A stretch of 64,000 nt of DNA from Roseomonas sp. OT10. Its GTDB lineage: Bacteria > Pseudomonadota > Alphaproteobacteria > Acetobacterales > Acetobacteraceae. Below, piece by piece: positions 25,611 to 34,804 of the stretch. Position 1 is the first letter of the stretch. Every line of letters begins with the position of its first letter. The notes beneath the pieces were generated by a model that worked only from the letters and a program-made list of their open reading frames with translations, was not told the origin of the DNA and made no database searches. The stretch covers positions 62,001 to 126,000 of the forward strand of contig NZ_CP087720.1 of assembly GCF_020991085.1 (NCBI RefSeq), given 5' to 3'. The position numbers were made by a program, and so were the translations under genes.

Positions 25611-26145
25611 GCGAACAGGCTCTCCTGTCCGTCAGTCGTATCAGCCTTCTTCTTCGGCGAACCCCAGACGTCTTCGGGAACGCGTGTGCGCAGTTGGACC
25701 GCTGGCGGCTCGCCGAAGCGCAGTCGCGGCTCGACCTCCGTCTCCGGCTCATCGAAAAGCCCTCCGGCGGCGCGCTCGACCGCCCGGTCCGCCGCGGTGA
25801 GGAAGCGATGCCACATCACGACTTGGCCGCGCAGGGATGCGCTGTTATCCATGCGCTTCTTGCCCGCCAGCAGCGCCGCCGGGTATGAATGGGGGATGAA
25901 TCCGTTGGTCGTAAAATAATAGGTCGGATTTACAATCAGGAACCACTGGCGTCCGAGCCGCTCGAACCGCGGCACGAACGCGTGGTGCCGAACGAAGTCA
26001 ACACGTCCCTCCTCCTTTTTGCTCATCGCAACGTTGACGACGTCGGCGTCTGTCTTCTTCTTCGACGCGTCATAGGCAAAGTTCCGTGCCATGTTGACGT
26101 CCAGCGCACGGAAGTAGAGCAGCTTCCGGTCCTTGCTCCAGCTAA
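25607..26145 (-). pseudogene. DUF4365-APAZ effector, 3' fragment
   Basis: Encodes the C-terminal ~178 residues (SWSKDRKLLYFRALDVNMAR, DFVRHHAFVPRFERLGRQWF, IVNPTYYFTTNGFIP, ending in a Pro/Glu-rich tail). The 'RWFL.V.PTY.FT.DG' type sequence is characteristic of the APAZ region that docks on short Argonautes. Rejoined to 27100-27898 after excision of IS5 copy 4 it reads ...[15 protein letters not shown] without a gap. Confidence 0.85.
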
Positions 26146-27099
26146 GAGTCTGATTCATAATTATCCGGCGTGATTTCATGGCCTTGCGATGCGGCGTGCG
26201 AAGAGCTGGATCGAGGCGATGAAGAGCCATGCGGTAGCCGATGCGATGGTCTGCTCGAAGTCCTTGGCGAGGCGGCGGTTCCGATTGAGCCAAGCCAGTG
26301 TGCGTTCGACAACCCAACGGCGCGGGAGGACGACAAACCCTCTTGCGGCATCTGACCGTTTGACGATCTCGACGGTCCATTTGCCGATCCGCCGGAGGGC
26401 GTCCCTGAGCTTGTCGCCAGCATATCCACCATCGGCGAAGACATGGCGCAGCCACGGGAAGCGCTTGATGATCTCGGCCAGCACCAGCGGCGCACCGTCA
26501 CGGTCCTGGATGTCGGCGGTGTGGACTACCGCATGGACGAGATTGCCGTCGGTGTCGGTCAGGATGTGGCGCTTGCGGCCCTTGGTCTTCTTGCCCGCAT
26601 CATAGCCCCGAGGTCCGCCGCTTTCCGTGGTTTTGACGCTTTGGCTGTCGATTACCCCGGCGCTGGGCGAGGCTTCGCGACCCGTCCCCTCACGGGCGAT
26701 CAGCAACAGAGCATGGTTCAATGACAACCACAGCCTATTGTCCCGCCACAGGTAGAACCAGCGCCGCACCGTCGAGACCGGCGGAAAGCAGGGCGGCAGC
26801 ATCCGCCACGGCAGGCCGCCACGCAGCAGATACAGGATCGCCTCGACAATCCGCCTGAGTGGCCACTTGCGCGGGCGGCCCACATGCGATGCTGGCGGAA
26901 AGAACGGCTCCAGCAGTGCCCATTCGGCATCGGTCAAATCGCTTGGCAAAGCCAGTTCCGCACGGGCATACTGCGCCCGAGTGGTATCGGTCCACATCGT
27001 TGATCTCCGGAAGTTTTCGCAAAAACCCCTGAATCAATGACCTGGGCTGGCGTCAAGCTAACCCGCTGATACCACTCAACTTAATTTCGGATCAGGCTC
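26146..27099 (-). mobile_element. IS5-family element, copy 4 of 6
   Basis: Target duplication TAA at 26143-26145 and 27100-27102. It splits the APAZ effector gene after codon 266 of 444. Confidence 0.95.
26176..26997 (-). CDS. IS5-family transposase (copy 4)
   Basis: Identical predicted product to the other copies. Same strand as the interrupted effector gene, so read-through into the 3' half and the Argonaute gene is possible. Confidence 0.95.
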   Translation of the reverse strand: MWTDTTRAQYARAELALPSDLTDAEWALLEPFFPPASHVGRPRKWPLRRIVEAILYLLRGGLPWRMLPPCFPPVSTVRRWFYLWRDNRLWLSLNHALLLIAREGTGREASPSAGVIDSQSVKTTESGGPRGYDAGKKTKGRKRHILTDTDGNLVHAVVHTADIQDRDGAPLVLAEIIKRFPWLRHVFADGGYAGDKLRDALRRIGKWTVEIVKRSDAARGFVVLPRRWVVERTLAWLNRNRRLAKDFEQTIASATAWLFIASIQLFARRIARP

Positions 27100-27898
27100 T
27101 AAGGTTTTGGCGGACTTGATGCTTAAGCGCGTTGCGCAGCAGATGAACAAAGTTATTCTGCTCGTCAACATCATCGTGAAAAGCAAGCTGTTCGGTGTCG
27201 ATCGCCTCGACCTGATCGAGATCGACAATTTTCCGGCAGGATGAGCCGCGCGGGTCGTGGAAGGACCAGAACCCGCTGCCGTGGATCACCCAGTCGAAAC
27301 GCGCTTGCTCGGCGGCGTCGAGTAGGACGGTGGTCGCCTTGCGGCCGTTGTATGGCGTCGAAGCAACGAACATCTCACTGGGCAGAGCGATGGGCAGGAT
27401 GTTGACCAACGCTTCCTCGCCGCCGCCGAGCGGAGGGACGTAGTAGCCAAAGCCCGCCTTCGGCACGGTCAAGGCGGCGAGCCGATCAATCGCGTTTCGA
27501 TCGAGTATGTCGGCTGACTTGTCAAACTGGAGACGGCGCTCGTCGCTCTCGACCGGGCCGACTGGTTTCCAATAGAAAGACTCGTCCGAGCGCCGGTAGA
27601 GCACGATGATCACCGGCAGATTCGAGCCTTTCCAATAATCGAGGTCGTCACTGCGCAGCAGGTAGGTGAAGCCCTCTTCCGTCTCGGAGGCGTAGCGGCT
27701 CGATTCTGTTGCTTTGACCTGAACAGCAATCATGCGGGCGAGTGGTCGGCCCCGGTCCATGACTTCGGCGATACCGTCGATGCCTGCCTCCAACCTGGAC
27801 CGGCCGTCGAACTGAAATCCCATGACGAGGAATCGACCCCGAACGGCGTTCTCGCCGAGCTCGCCCAGGATTTGATTTGGCGTCAGCCGTTTCGACAT
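27100..27898 (-). pseudogene. DUF4365 nuclease-APAZ effector, 5' fragment (SPARDA type)
   Basis: The N-terminal domain is a PD-(D/E)XK nuclease of the DUF4365 kind: Glu16 in [11 protein letters not shown], Asp41 in [10 protein letters not shown], and Gln60-Val-Lys62 in [10 protein letters not shown]. An APAZ-type region follows from about residue 170 ([20 protein letters not shown]). In SPARDA systems this DREN-APAZ subunit is released by guide-directed Argonaute sensing and degrades DNA and RNA indiscriminately. The ancestral gene (444 residues) is first in the two-gene operon, ATG 27898. The IS leaves a 268-residue product with the nuclease domain but only part of APAZ. Confidence 0.85.
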
Positions 27899-27985
27899 GC
27901 CGCAACTTTAAAACAATGTGGCAACTTCCGAAAGCGAATCCTCCCTGCTTGCTTGAGGTGTTCACAGGCGGAACGATCAGTTCGG

Positions 27986-28028
27986 AAGAAGGCCGAGCCA
28001 CCAGCCCTGCGGAGCGGGCCGCCTTCTT
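27986..28028 (-). terminator. Possible terminator after the helicase gene
   Basis: On the reverse strand AAGAAGGC (28028-28021) pairs with GCCTTCTT (27993-27986) around a GC-rich 27-nt loop. The T-content after the stem is weak. It lies directly after the helicase stop and before the Argonaute operon, whose promoter should be in 27899-27985 (contains AACTTTAAAACAATG). Confidence 0.35.
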
Positions 28029-28748
28029 TCACGCCACGGACAGCATCTTCACGCCGCACCCCAACAGAAGCTGATAGAAGCTGTCGATCGCAATCCTTGG
28101 TCCGCGACGGGCGCAATAGGTGAAGAGCACCCGCTGCTTGGCGCGGGTGAAGGCGACGAAAAAGCCCGCCGTTGCTTCGATCTGATCTTCAATAAAGCTC
28201 CGACGCCAAGCATCGTCGTCCAGACCGACAAAGATTACCGTGTGATACTCGAGCCCCTTGCTCTTGTGGATCGTCATCAGCGGGACGGCGTGAACACCCT
28301 CATAGGCGTCGAGCGCTGCGGCCCAATCAGAGGCGTCCGCCGCCGAGGCCGTCAGGTGAAGGATCGCCGCATGGAGGACCTTGCCGAGCCAGTTGCCCTG
28401 GGCATATGCGGGGTGGGCGGCAATGAGACGGTCGGGGCCGATGAAGGTTATCACTTGCCGCACGATTTCGACGGCCTGTGCGCGGTCGGCGGGTGGCGCC
28501 GGTTGACGTCTGGCGAGGTCGATCGCGAACGCGTCGAGATCTCGCGCGAAACGAACCTGCGCAGCTTCGTCGTCAGCCCCGATCCCGCGGAGGGAACACA
28601 GGGCTTCCTGGCACTCTGACCAGTAGCGACCCGCCCGGGGCGTCATCGCGAGACGGAGCAAGCCGACGACCAGGCGCGAAGCCTCGTCGGGCAGGAGATC
28701 CTGCAGCGCGACGGCGCCGATCATGCTGGCTTCATTGCGAAGCGCTAA
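28029..28748 (-). pseudogene. UvrD-like helicase, 3' fragment
   Basis: Encodes about 238 residues with the late SF1 motifs: MTIHKSKGLEYHTVIFVGLD (motif V) and FFVAFTRAKQRVLFTYC (motif VI). It joins in frame to the 5' fragment (...FQAAGLALRNEASMIG...) when the 914-bp IS and one TAA are removed, for a total of 635 residues. Confidence 0.88.
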
Positions 28749-29662
28749 GACCCCGTTTCATAACGGCTGAGCCAGACGCCGGACGAGGATCATGGCGGCG
28801 GCGAGGGTGAAGAAGGCGACGGCGGAACCGACGGTGGCCTCGTGATCGCGAGCGAGGCGTCGGCATCGGCCGAACCAAGCGAAGGACCTCTCCACCACCC
28901 AGCGCCTGGGTTGCACGGCGAAGCCTTTCCGGCCGGGTGCGCTGCCGATGATGGTAACGGCGACGGGGGAGGCTCGGGCGACACGCGGACCGGCGTAGGC
29001 GCGGTCGGCGAAGCAGCGGGCCAGGAACGGCCAAGGGCGGCGCGACATGGCCAGGAGGGCCGCACCGCCGCGGCTGTCATGCAGGCAGGCGGGCGAGACG
29101 GCCGCCAGCAGGAGCCTACCGTCCGTGTCCACCAGGGCGTGGCGCTTGCGGCCCGTCACCTTCTTCCCGGCATCGTAGCCGCGGACACCTTTCACGCCGA
29201 CACCGCCCGAGCGGACGGATTGGGCGTCCAACACCGCCGCTGTCGGTGAGGCCTCTCGGCCGACCCGCTCGCGGTCGGCCATGATGAGGGCGTGCGCCAG
29301 TCGCTCGAAGGTGCCCCGGCGCGAGAGGCGCAGGAACCAACGGTGCACGGTCCCGGGCGGCGGGAAGTCGCGGGGCAGATGCGCCCAGGCGCAGCCGGTA
29401 CGAAGCACGTAGAGGATCGCATCGACCACCCGCCGCATCGGCCAGGACCGGGGTCGTCCGGTCTTTGCAGGGCTTGGCAAGAAGGGCTCGACCAGGGCCC
29501 ACTCGGCATCGGTCAGGCACGTTGCATAAGGCTGGGAGCCGCGCGCAAGCTGCGCGCGGGCGGCAGGGGTCCACATGGGCCACCTCGAAGGACACACAGA
29601 CACCCTCCGAACGCGCAGAACCCCCGCCGCTCACCCCGCCTCAGCCGTTATGAAACGGGTTC
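28749..29662 (-). mobile_element. Second IS5-family element (914 bp)
   Basis: Inverted ends GACCCCGTTTCATAACGG (28749) and, reversed, GAACCCGTTTCATAACGG (29662). Target duplication TAA at 28746-28748 and 29663-29665. It is unrelated in sequence to the 954-bp IS5 but uses the same kind of TNA target. Confidence 0.93.
28758..29576 (-). CDS. IS5-family transposase of the 914-bp IS
   Basis: 272 residues from ATG 29576, chosen because GAGGTGG precedes it and the family starts MWTPAARAQ. Motifs LTDAEWALVEPFLPSPAKTG, Asp in VLDAQSVRSG, RGYDAGKKVTGRKRHALVDT, Asp in FADRAYAG, Glu in WVVERSFAWFGRCRRL. Complete DDE set. Confidence 0.92.
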   Translation of the reverse strand: MWTPAARAQLARGSQPYATCLTDAEWALVEPFLPSPAKTGRPRSWPMRRVVDAILYVLRTGCAWAHLPRDFPPPGTVHRWFLRLSRRGTFERLAHALIMADRERVGREASPTAAVLDAQSVRSGGVGVKGVRGYDAGKKVTGRKRHALVDTDGRLLLAAVSPACLHDSRGGAALLAMSRRPWPFLARCFADRAYAGPRVARASPVAVTIIGSAPGRKGFAVQPRRWVVERSFAWFGRCRRLARDHEATVGSAVAFFTLAAAMILVRRLAQPL

Positions 29663-30853
29663 TAACCCGGCGGCCTGAAAGGCCGGTTCAAGTACGGCCG
29701 CGTATCGGTCGGCGCGCTGACGAATGAGCAGGACGAAATCGCGTGGGCCGAGTCCGAGCGAGGTCATCTCAGACGCGATAAAGGCCGCCAAGCGCGCGGC
29801 CTCGACCTGCGGGGTCGAGAACTCCCAGATCGCGCAGCTCGCGCCGTCGATGGCAGGTTTCGCCTTCGACACAGGCTCGACAGACGTTGGGTCGAGCGCC
29901 TTGGCAAGAATGTGCTGGATGCGAACGAGCTCCGGCGACGAGCGGTAATTGTTGTAGAGTGGCGTGCGTGTCGCGCCGAAATCCACGTCGAAGGCGGCGA
30001 ACGGATCGTCCATCGCCATCGCCCAGCGCATGATCTGCTGCTTGTTGTCACCGACGGCGGTGACAACCGTGTTCGTGCCCATGAAGATCGTCTTGACGAG
30101 GTCGTACTGGACTTGCGTGGTGTCCTGAAATTCATCCATGAACAGGTGCGAATAAGTGAGCCGCAGCGCGTCGCGCGCCATCGGATTGAGCCGCAGGAGC
30201 AGCTCGGCGAGGCGGCTGATCATCGGGAACGACAGGCGGGTCTTTTCTCCCTCGTGTAGCGAGGATTGCCAGAAGCGGTCAGCCGCCCACTGCGCCGGCG
30301 TGGGCTTGCGCCAGCCGTCCACCGGAAGCGGTCGTCCGACCAAGTGATGCCGCTCGAACGCCTTGACCGTGATGGCCTGAATGTTGGCCATCGCGCCGAT
30401 CTCCGGCGGCGGAGCGCCGACCTGTCGCTGCAGGAAGTCCGCGAATAGATCGTAATTCGTCCACATGATCTCGTAGTCGGGGCGGGGCCGCCACCGCTCG
30501 GGCAAGACCTGGCCGAAGCGGTCGACGAGACCTTTGGCGAAGGCATCGAAGGTCATGGAGTCGAATCGCGAGGCGTGACTGCGATGGCAGCGTTGGCGCA
30601 CCCGCACCGCGAGATTGGTCGCCGCATCACGCTTGTAGCTGATCGCCAGGACTCGTTGGGGAGCCAGCGTCGCCCGAGTTTGAAGCAGAAAAGCCGCCCG
30701 TTGCGCGAGTAGCTCGGTTTTGCCGGCGCCAGGCCCGGCGATCACAGAGCGATGATCGCCGGACTTCACTACAAGGAGCGCGTTCGCCTCGAGCGCTTGA
30801 ACTCCCGTCGGAGTCCATTCATCGGGGCGGATACGATGCGCGACGACGGCCAT
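29663..30853 (-). pseudogene. UvrD-like helicase (Gabija GajB-like), 5' fragment
   Basis: Residues 1-397 of an SF1A helicase: Walker A IAGPGAGKTELL (38-49), ISYKRDAATNLAVRVRQR (motif Ia region), Walker B LFMDEFQDTT, GDNKQQIMRWAMA (motif III), YNNYRSSPELV (motif IV). ATG 30853 is 2 bp after the OLD-nuclease stop. In Gabija the UvrD-like GajB works with the OLD-family GajA nuclease, and the pairing here is the same, though both proteins are longer than the best-known examples. The IS separates motifs I-IV from V-VI, so no active helicase can be made. Confidence 0.85.
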
Positions 30854-30855
30854 GT

Positions 30856-32838
30856 TCAGTCTCGCCGCAGACTTTTGGAGACGTGGCCCAGCACCTCCGC
30901 CAGCACCTTGGGCATATCGGCCTTCAGCGCGGCGCGCTTGATGTGGGTCAAGGCGGCGAGGTGCGTCGCGGGCTTGCTCTGGGTCAGAAAATGATAGCGA
31001 TAGACCGGGAAGAGTGGAGGATGGCCCTTGTAGGGTCCCGTGTAGAGGGCAAGCCCGGGCCCCTTCGTCCCCAGCACGGCCTTGGCCGCGTCATCGACCT
31101 CCATCCGAGGGCCGCCGCCGGCCGGGGTGACTGCCTCATAGGCCTCGGGAAAGGCCTTGAGCATCGCAAGGTCGAGATCGAGCGGCTCCGAGAAAAAGAC
31201 GCCGTACTTCTTGAGGCAGTTGATCCAGCCGCGGAGGATCTCGCGATCCTCGGCATCCTGCCAAGTGTGCATATTCGCGAAATCGGCGTCGGCGAGCACG
31301 CCCTTGTCCAGCTTGAGCAGCTCCGCCTTCGGAATGCCGATATCGATGAGATTCTCGATGGCAGTCTTGATCCTGCCGAACCCGGCGCCCGCCCGCCCGA
31401 GATCAAGGTCGAGGAGGGTGGCATAGGGAATGTCGAGTTGCGCGAGTAGTCGCCAGAAGTGCTGAACATGCCGTCCGCCGAGCGGAACGATCGCGACGAA
31501 CGCCGGGTCGATGAGAAGGTTGAGCGCCTCGGCCAGACGGGGAAGCACGACGCGCTCGGAATCGCCTTCGACGAGCAGGGCGAAGCGCGCGAAATACAGT
31601 TCGGGAAAGGCGAGCATCGCACCGCGGACGAACTTGGCCTCTTCGCCGACGGCTTTCGGTAGCTTGATCTTCTTTACCGTGGACACACGCGTCGCGGAAT
31701 CGCAGCGGCAGTAGCGGACCTCCCGGGGATCGACCCGGCTCAGCACGGCGGGCGAATGGCTGGTGACCAGCGCCTGGGCGCCGCCGTCGGCAGTCAATGA
31801 GCGGACCTGGCGCAGGATGCGCGCCAGAAAGTAGGGGGAGAGATGGTTTTCCGGCTCTTCCAGGGCGAAGATCGACAGGGCCGGTATCCGCAGCTGATCC
31901 TGCTGAAAGCCCTCGACCTTCCCGGTCACGACTTGGCGCTCCATGTCGAACACGGCTGCGGCGAGCGCGAAATAAAATAATGACTGCTGGCCGTCGCTCA
32001 GCGCGTCGAGCCCGCGCTCGTGGCCGTCTGGGCCTTGCTCGAAGATGACAGCGATCTTACTCACCACCTCCTCAAAGCGACGGCTGACCAGACTGAGTCG
32101 CGGCTTGGTATCGACGGCGTCGTCATGGAGCGAGGACCAGCGTGCCTGCAGCGCCGAGCCGATTGCCTCGATAGCAGCTTCGCCTTCGAACGCGTCGGTC
32201 AGCGCCTGCGCGGCCTCGTCGACGCTGCCGCGAGCGTCGTCCGACCATTCGATGGCGCGCAGCAGCCGGGCTGCGAGCGCGCCGGTGGTGGCCCGCACTT
32301 GCGCGCCCGCGTCGCGACTGGCCGGGGTGTAGTAGAGCTGGATTAGGCCTCGGTCGGCTGGCGGTACCGGATGCTTCTTCGCCTCGGCGGGCACGTCGTC
32401 CAATGTGTCGACCCAATAGAGGTCCTGGGAGACTTCGCCTTCGGCGGTGCCGTCGTCTTCCCAGCGCGCCTCGAGGCGCATCCTGCACACGGGCGGCTTG
32501 TCCTCGCGCGTGATGAGCATGTGACGGAAGGACGGTGCGACGGTCTCCGGCGTCGCGGTGCCATTGGCGAGTTCGGGGAGTGCGATCAGCACATCGATGA
32601 CCAGATCCTTGGCCGTGCGATCGTCCGGATCGGCGTCCGCGGCGAGGTGAAAGTCGGAGCGCTGGACACTACGCTCGGCGCGGCTGACCCCGAACAACTT
32701 GGAGAGTGCCTTGAGGAGCGCGGTCTTGCCCGCCGCATTGGGACCGACGACGGCCGTGACCTCCGGACTCAGCGGAACCTTTAGGGGATCAGGACCGAAA
32801 CAGCGGAAGCCAGAGAGGGTGACGCTTTCGAGACGCAA
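30856..32838 (-). CDS. OLD-family ATPase/Toprim nuclease (Gabija GajA-like)
   Basis: 660 residues, intact. ABC-type ATPase head: Walker A VGPNAAGKTALL (31-42), signature LSDGQQS (280-286), Walker B FALEEPENHL (324-333), then SHSPAVLSR. A C-terminal Toprim nuclease domain has Glu424 in LLVEGDSERVVLP and the acidic DLDL at 477-480. OLD nucleases next to a UvrD-like helicase are the class 2/Gabija arrangement, which nicks phage DNA when nucleotide pools fall. The start is TTG 32838 with a weak ribosome site, 23 bp after the Fic stop. With its helicase partner broken it may be inactive or act alone. Confidence 0.88.
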   Translation of the reverse strand: MRLESVTLSGFRCFGPDPLKVPLSPEVTAVVGPNAAGKTALLKALSKLFGVSRAERSVQRSDFHLAADADPDDRTAKDLVIDVLIALPELANGTATPETVAPSFRHMLITREDKPPVCRMRLEARWEDDGTAEGEVSQDLYWVDTLDDVPAEAKKHPVPPADRGLIQLYYTPASRDAGAQVRATTGALAARLLRAIEWSDDARGSVDEAAQALTDAFEGEAAIEAIGSALQARWSSLHDDAVDTKPRLSLVSRRFEEVVSKIAVIFEQGPDGHERGLDALSDGQQSLFYFALAAAVFDMERQVVTGKVEGFQQDQLRIPALSIFALEEPENHLSPYFLARILRQVRSLTADGGAQALVTSHSPAVLSRVDPREVRYCRCDSATRVSTVKKIKLPKAVGEEAKFVRGAMLAFPELYFARFALLVEGDSERVVLPRLAEALNLLIDPAFVAIVPLGGRHVQHFWRLLAQLDIPYATLLDLDLGRAGAGFGRIKTAIENLIDIGIPKAELLKLDKGVLADADFANMHTWQDAEDREILRGWINCLKKYGVFFSEPLDLDLAMLKAFPEAYEAVTPAGGGPRMEVDDAAKAVLGTKGPGLALYTGPYKGHPPLFPVYRYHFLTQSKPATHLAALTHIKRAALKADMPKVLAEVLGHVSKSLRRD

Positions 32839-32861
32839 GGGACTTGCTTTCGATGACGGAA

Positions 32862-34043
32862 TCAGGACGTCGCGAGGGGGTCAGTCCCCTCGCTCAGGAT
32901 GGCGAGGTAGCGGCGATAGCCGAAAACGCGGCCCCGTCGCCGTCCCGTCACTTCCTCGACGATGCCGAGGCGCTCAAGGTCGGCCAGGGCCGCGTTCACG
33001 GTTGGGGATGAAAGGCCGGTGCGCTGGACGAGCTGATTGCTGGTCACATACGGGTGCTGCTGCAGAAGATCGTGGATGCGCAGCGCTGAACCCGCGCGCT
33101 CGCTTTCGGCCGCGATGCGCTCGCGATCCAGCTTGAAAAGCTCGGCGATGCGCGTCGCTGCATCGAAGGCCTGGTTGGCGGTCTCGGCGACACCGTCCAG
33201 GAAAAACTCTAGCCAAGTTTCCCACGAGCCGCGTTCGCGGACCTCCTGCAGCAGCCGATAATAGTCGGCGCGTCGGGTCTTCAGGTACAGGCTGAGATAG
33301 AGGAGCGGCTTCCGCAGGACGCCTTGCACGCAAAGGTACAGCGTCACGAGAAGGCGGCCGATGCGGCCGTTACCGTCGAGGAAAGGGTGGATGGTTTCGA
33401 ACTGGACGTGCAGCAAGCCGGCTTTGATCAGCGCCGGGAGCCGCGAGCGGTCCTCATGCATGAAGGCCTCGAGCGCGCCAAGGGCCGCGTCGAGTTCGGT
33501 GACGGGGGGCGGGACGTAAAGCGCGTTGCTCGGTCGATTCCCGCCGATCCAATTCTGCGATCGCCGGAACTCACCGGGACTCTTGGTGCCGCCGCGCCCG
33601 CTGCGAAGCAGGCGGGCGTGCATCTCGCGAATGAGCCGGAGGGACAGCGGCAGCTCCGCGAGGCGCTCAAGGCCGAACATCATAGCGTCGACATAGTTAG
33701 AGACTTCGCGGATATCGTCGATCGGTTCGCCGGCCTGCGCTTCGGTTTCGAACCGGAGAAGGTCCGAGAGCGTCGATTGCGTGCCCTCGATCTGGGACGA
33801 GAGCACCGCTTCCTTTCGGACGTACATATACAGAAACAATTCCTGACGCGGCAGGAGCATGGTGATTCCGTCGAGTCGGCCCAGCGCCCGCTCGGCGACA
33901 CTCAGGCGCTCGAGGAGGGAGAGCACATCGATCGGCGGATCGGGAGGGAGTGGCGGCGGCACGAAGGCGCGCACGACTTCACCGGCCACCGGCGTGTCCA
34001 GGAAGCGGCCGAGTCGGCGGCTCTCAGTGGCAGTTTCGACCAT
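32862..34043 (-). CDS. Fic-family AMPylator with C-terminal winged helix
   Basis: 393 residues from ATG 34043 (GGA 5 bp upstream); TTG 34061 would add six residues. An N-terminal Fic_N region is followed by an inhibitory-helix motif SSQIEGT (S-x-x-x-E-G) and the complete Fic motif HPFLDGNGRIGR. A C-terminal winged-helix domain follows (IHDLLQQHPYVTSNQLVQRT, GLSSPTVNAALADLERLGIV). Such proteins transfer AMP from ATP to a Tyr/Ser/Thr and are held off by the motif Glu. The gene is first of the operon Fic-OLD-UvrD, so it may regulate, or be a third arm of, the defense system. Confidence 0.88.
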   Translation of the reverse strand: MVETATESRRLGRFLDTPVAGEVVRAFVPPPLPPDPPIDVLSLLERLSVAERALGRLDGITMLLPRQELFLYMYVRKEAVLSSQIEGTQSTLSDLLRFETEAQAGEPIDDIREVSNYVDAMMFGLERLAELPLSLRLIREMHARLLRSGRGGTKSPGEFRRSQNWIGGNRPSNALYVPPPVTELDAALGALEAFMHEDRSRLPALIKAGLLHVQFETIHPFLDGNGRIGRLLVTLYLCVQGVLRKPLLYLSLYLKTRRADYYRLLQEVRERGSWETWLEFFLDGVAETANQAFDAATRIAELFKLDRERIAAESERAGSALRIHDLLQQHPYVTSNQLVQRTGLSSPTVNAALADLERLGIVEEVTGRRRGRVFGYRRYLAILSEGTDPLATS

Positions 34044-34140
34044 GGTTCCGAATTTGACCAACCCAGGCTATTAAAGTAATCGCTTTTTGGCTTAAATAGC
34101 AAGGATGCTAAGGTAAGCGGACTTAAATAAGGGTCGGAGG

Positions 34141-34465
34141 GTGTCAGGTTACACGCAGAGGGTCAGGGACAGCATTCTGCCATTGTCGGTTGCCGGCACG
34201 CTGCCAGCCGCGTTCGCGGAGTGGGCATTCACCAAGAGTACCGTCGACCGCGAAGCTCTAATCGAGACCTGCGAGTCATGTGGGCAGCAAGACCTTCGAT
34301 ACCATTTCGAGATCGCCAACCGCTACACCGAAGCGACGCTCTGGATCGGCATGGTGATGAGGTGTCCGCTTCGAGCCGGTGTACTTCTTGATATGCCGAC
34401 AAGGGTGGAGCCATCCGGCCACATTCGCCAGTGCCCTGGATTGACGACGCACTCTGCGTCGAAGG
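34141..34465 (+). pseudogene. Decayed gene with EW...C..C/LRYHFEI motif
   Basis: From GTG 34141 the frame reads ...AFAEWAFTKSTVDREALIET, CESCGQQDLRYHFEIANRYT, EATLWIG, which resembles a family with a 'C-x-x-C...LRYxFEI.N..TG..LWIGS.C' core. After WIG the sense moves to another frame (GVRFEPVYFLICRQ) and then stops. So it is frameshifted and short. Function unknown; likely a truncated remnant at the edge of the defense island. Confidence 0.4.
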
Positions 34466-34490
34466 TCCGCTTCAAGGGACATCAACTACA

Positions 34491-34560
34491 TCGTCGAATG
34501 TCCGGGATGAGCGCGAAGCAGCCGCTTGTACCGCCAATGACTCAATGTCCGCTTTCACTC
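34491..34560. repeat. AATGTCCGCT-type motif copies, right edge of defense island
   Basis: CGAATGTCCGGG at about 34494 and AATGTCCGCTTTC at about 34548 match the reverse complement of the 14-mer near 22809 and 22896. The stretch 34466-34804 has no other recognisable gene. Confidence 0.4.
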
Positions 34561-34804
34561 TCATGTTCGACTTGGCGCCAAGGAGCGCCAATGTCGTGAA
34601 AGGGTCGGAGACGGCGGTTGGTTAGACAATGAGCGAAGCTCTGCTTCTACTCTTGTAGAACCTCGATGCGGCCATCCGGATTGCGGCCAGATGGGTTAAC
34701 GCTCCCAGAGGGGGTAGACATCGGAATCCCAAAGAATCAGGATTCTAGCAGTCCAGGTTTTCGGGTGCCCCGCTCTGATCCCACGGTCCTATCGCTCGCA
34801 TCAG

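Noticed and set aside
34141-34599. 152-codon intact gene
   Set aside because: Only the first ~70 codons look coding; afterwards the sense moves between frames, so it is listed as a decayed gene.
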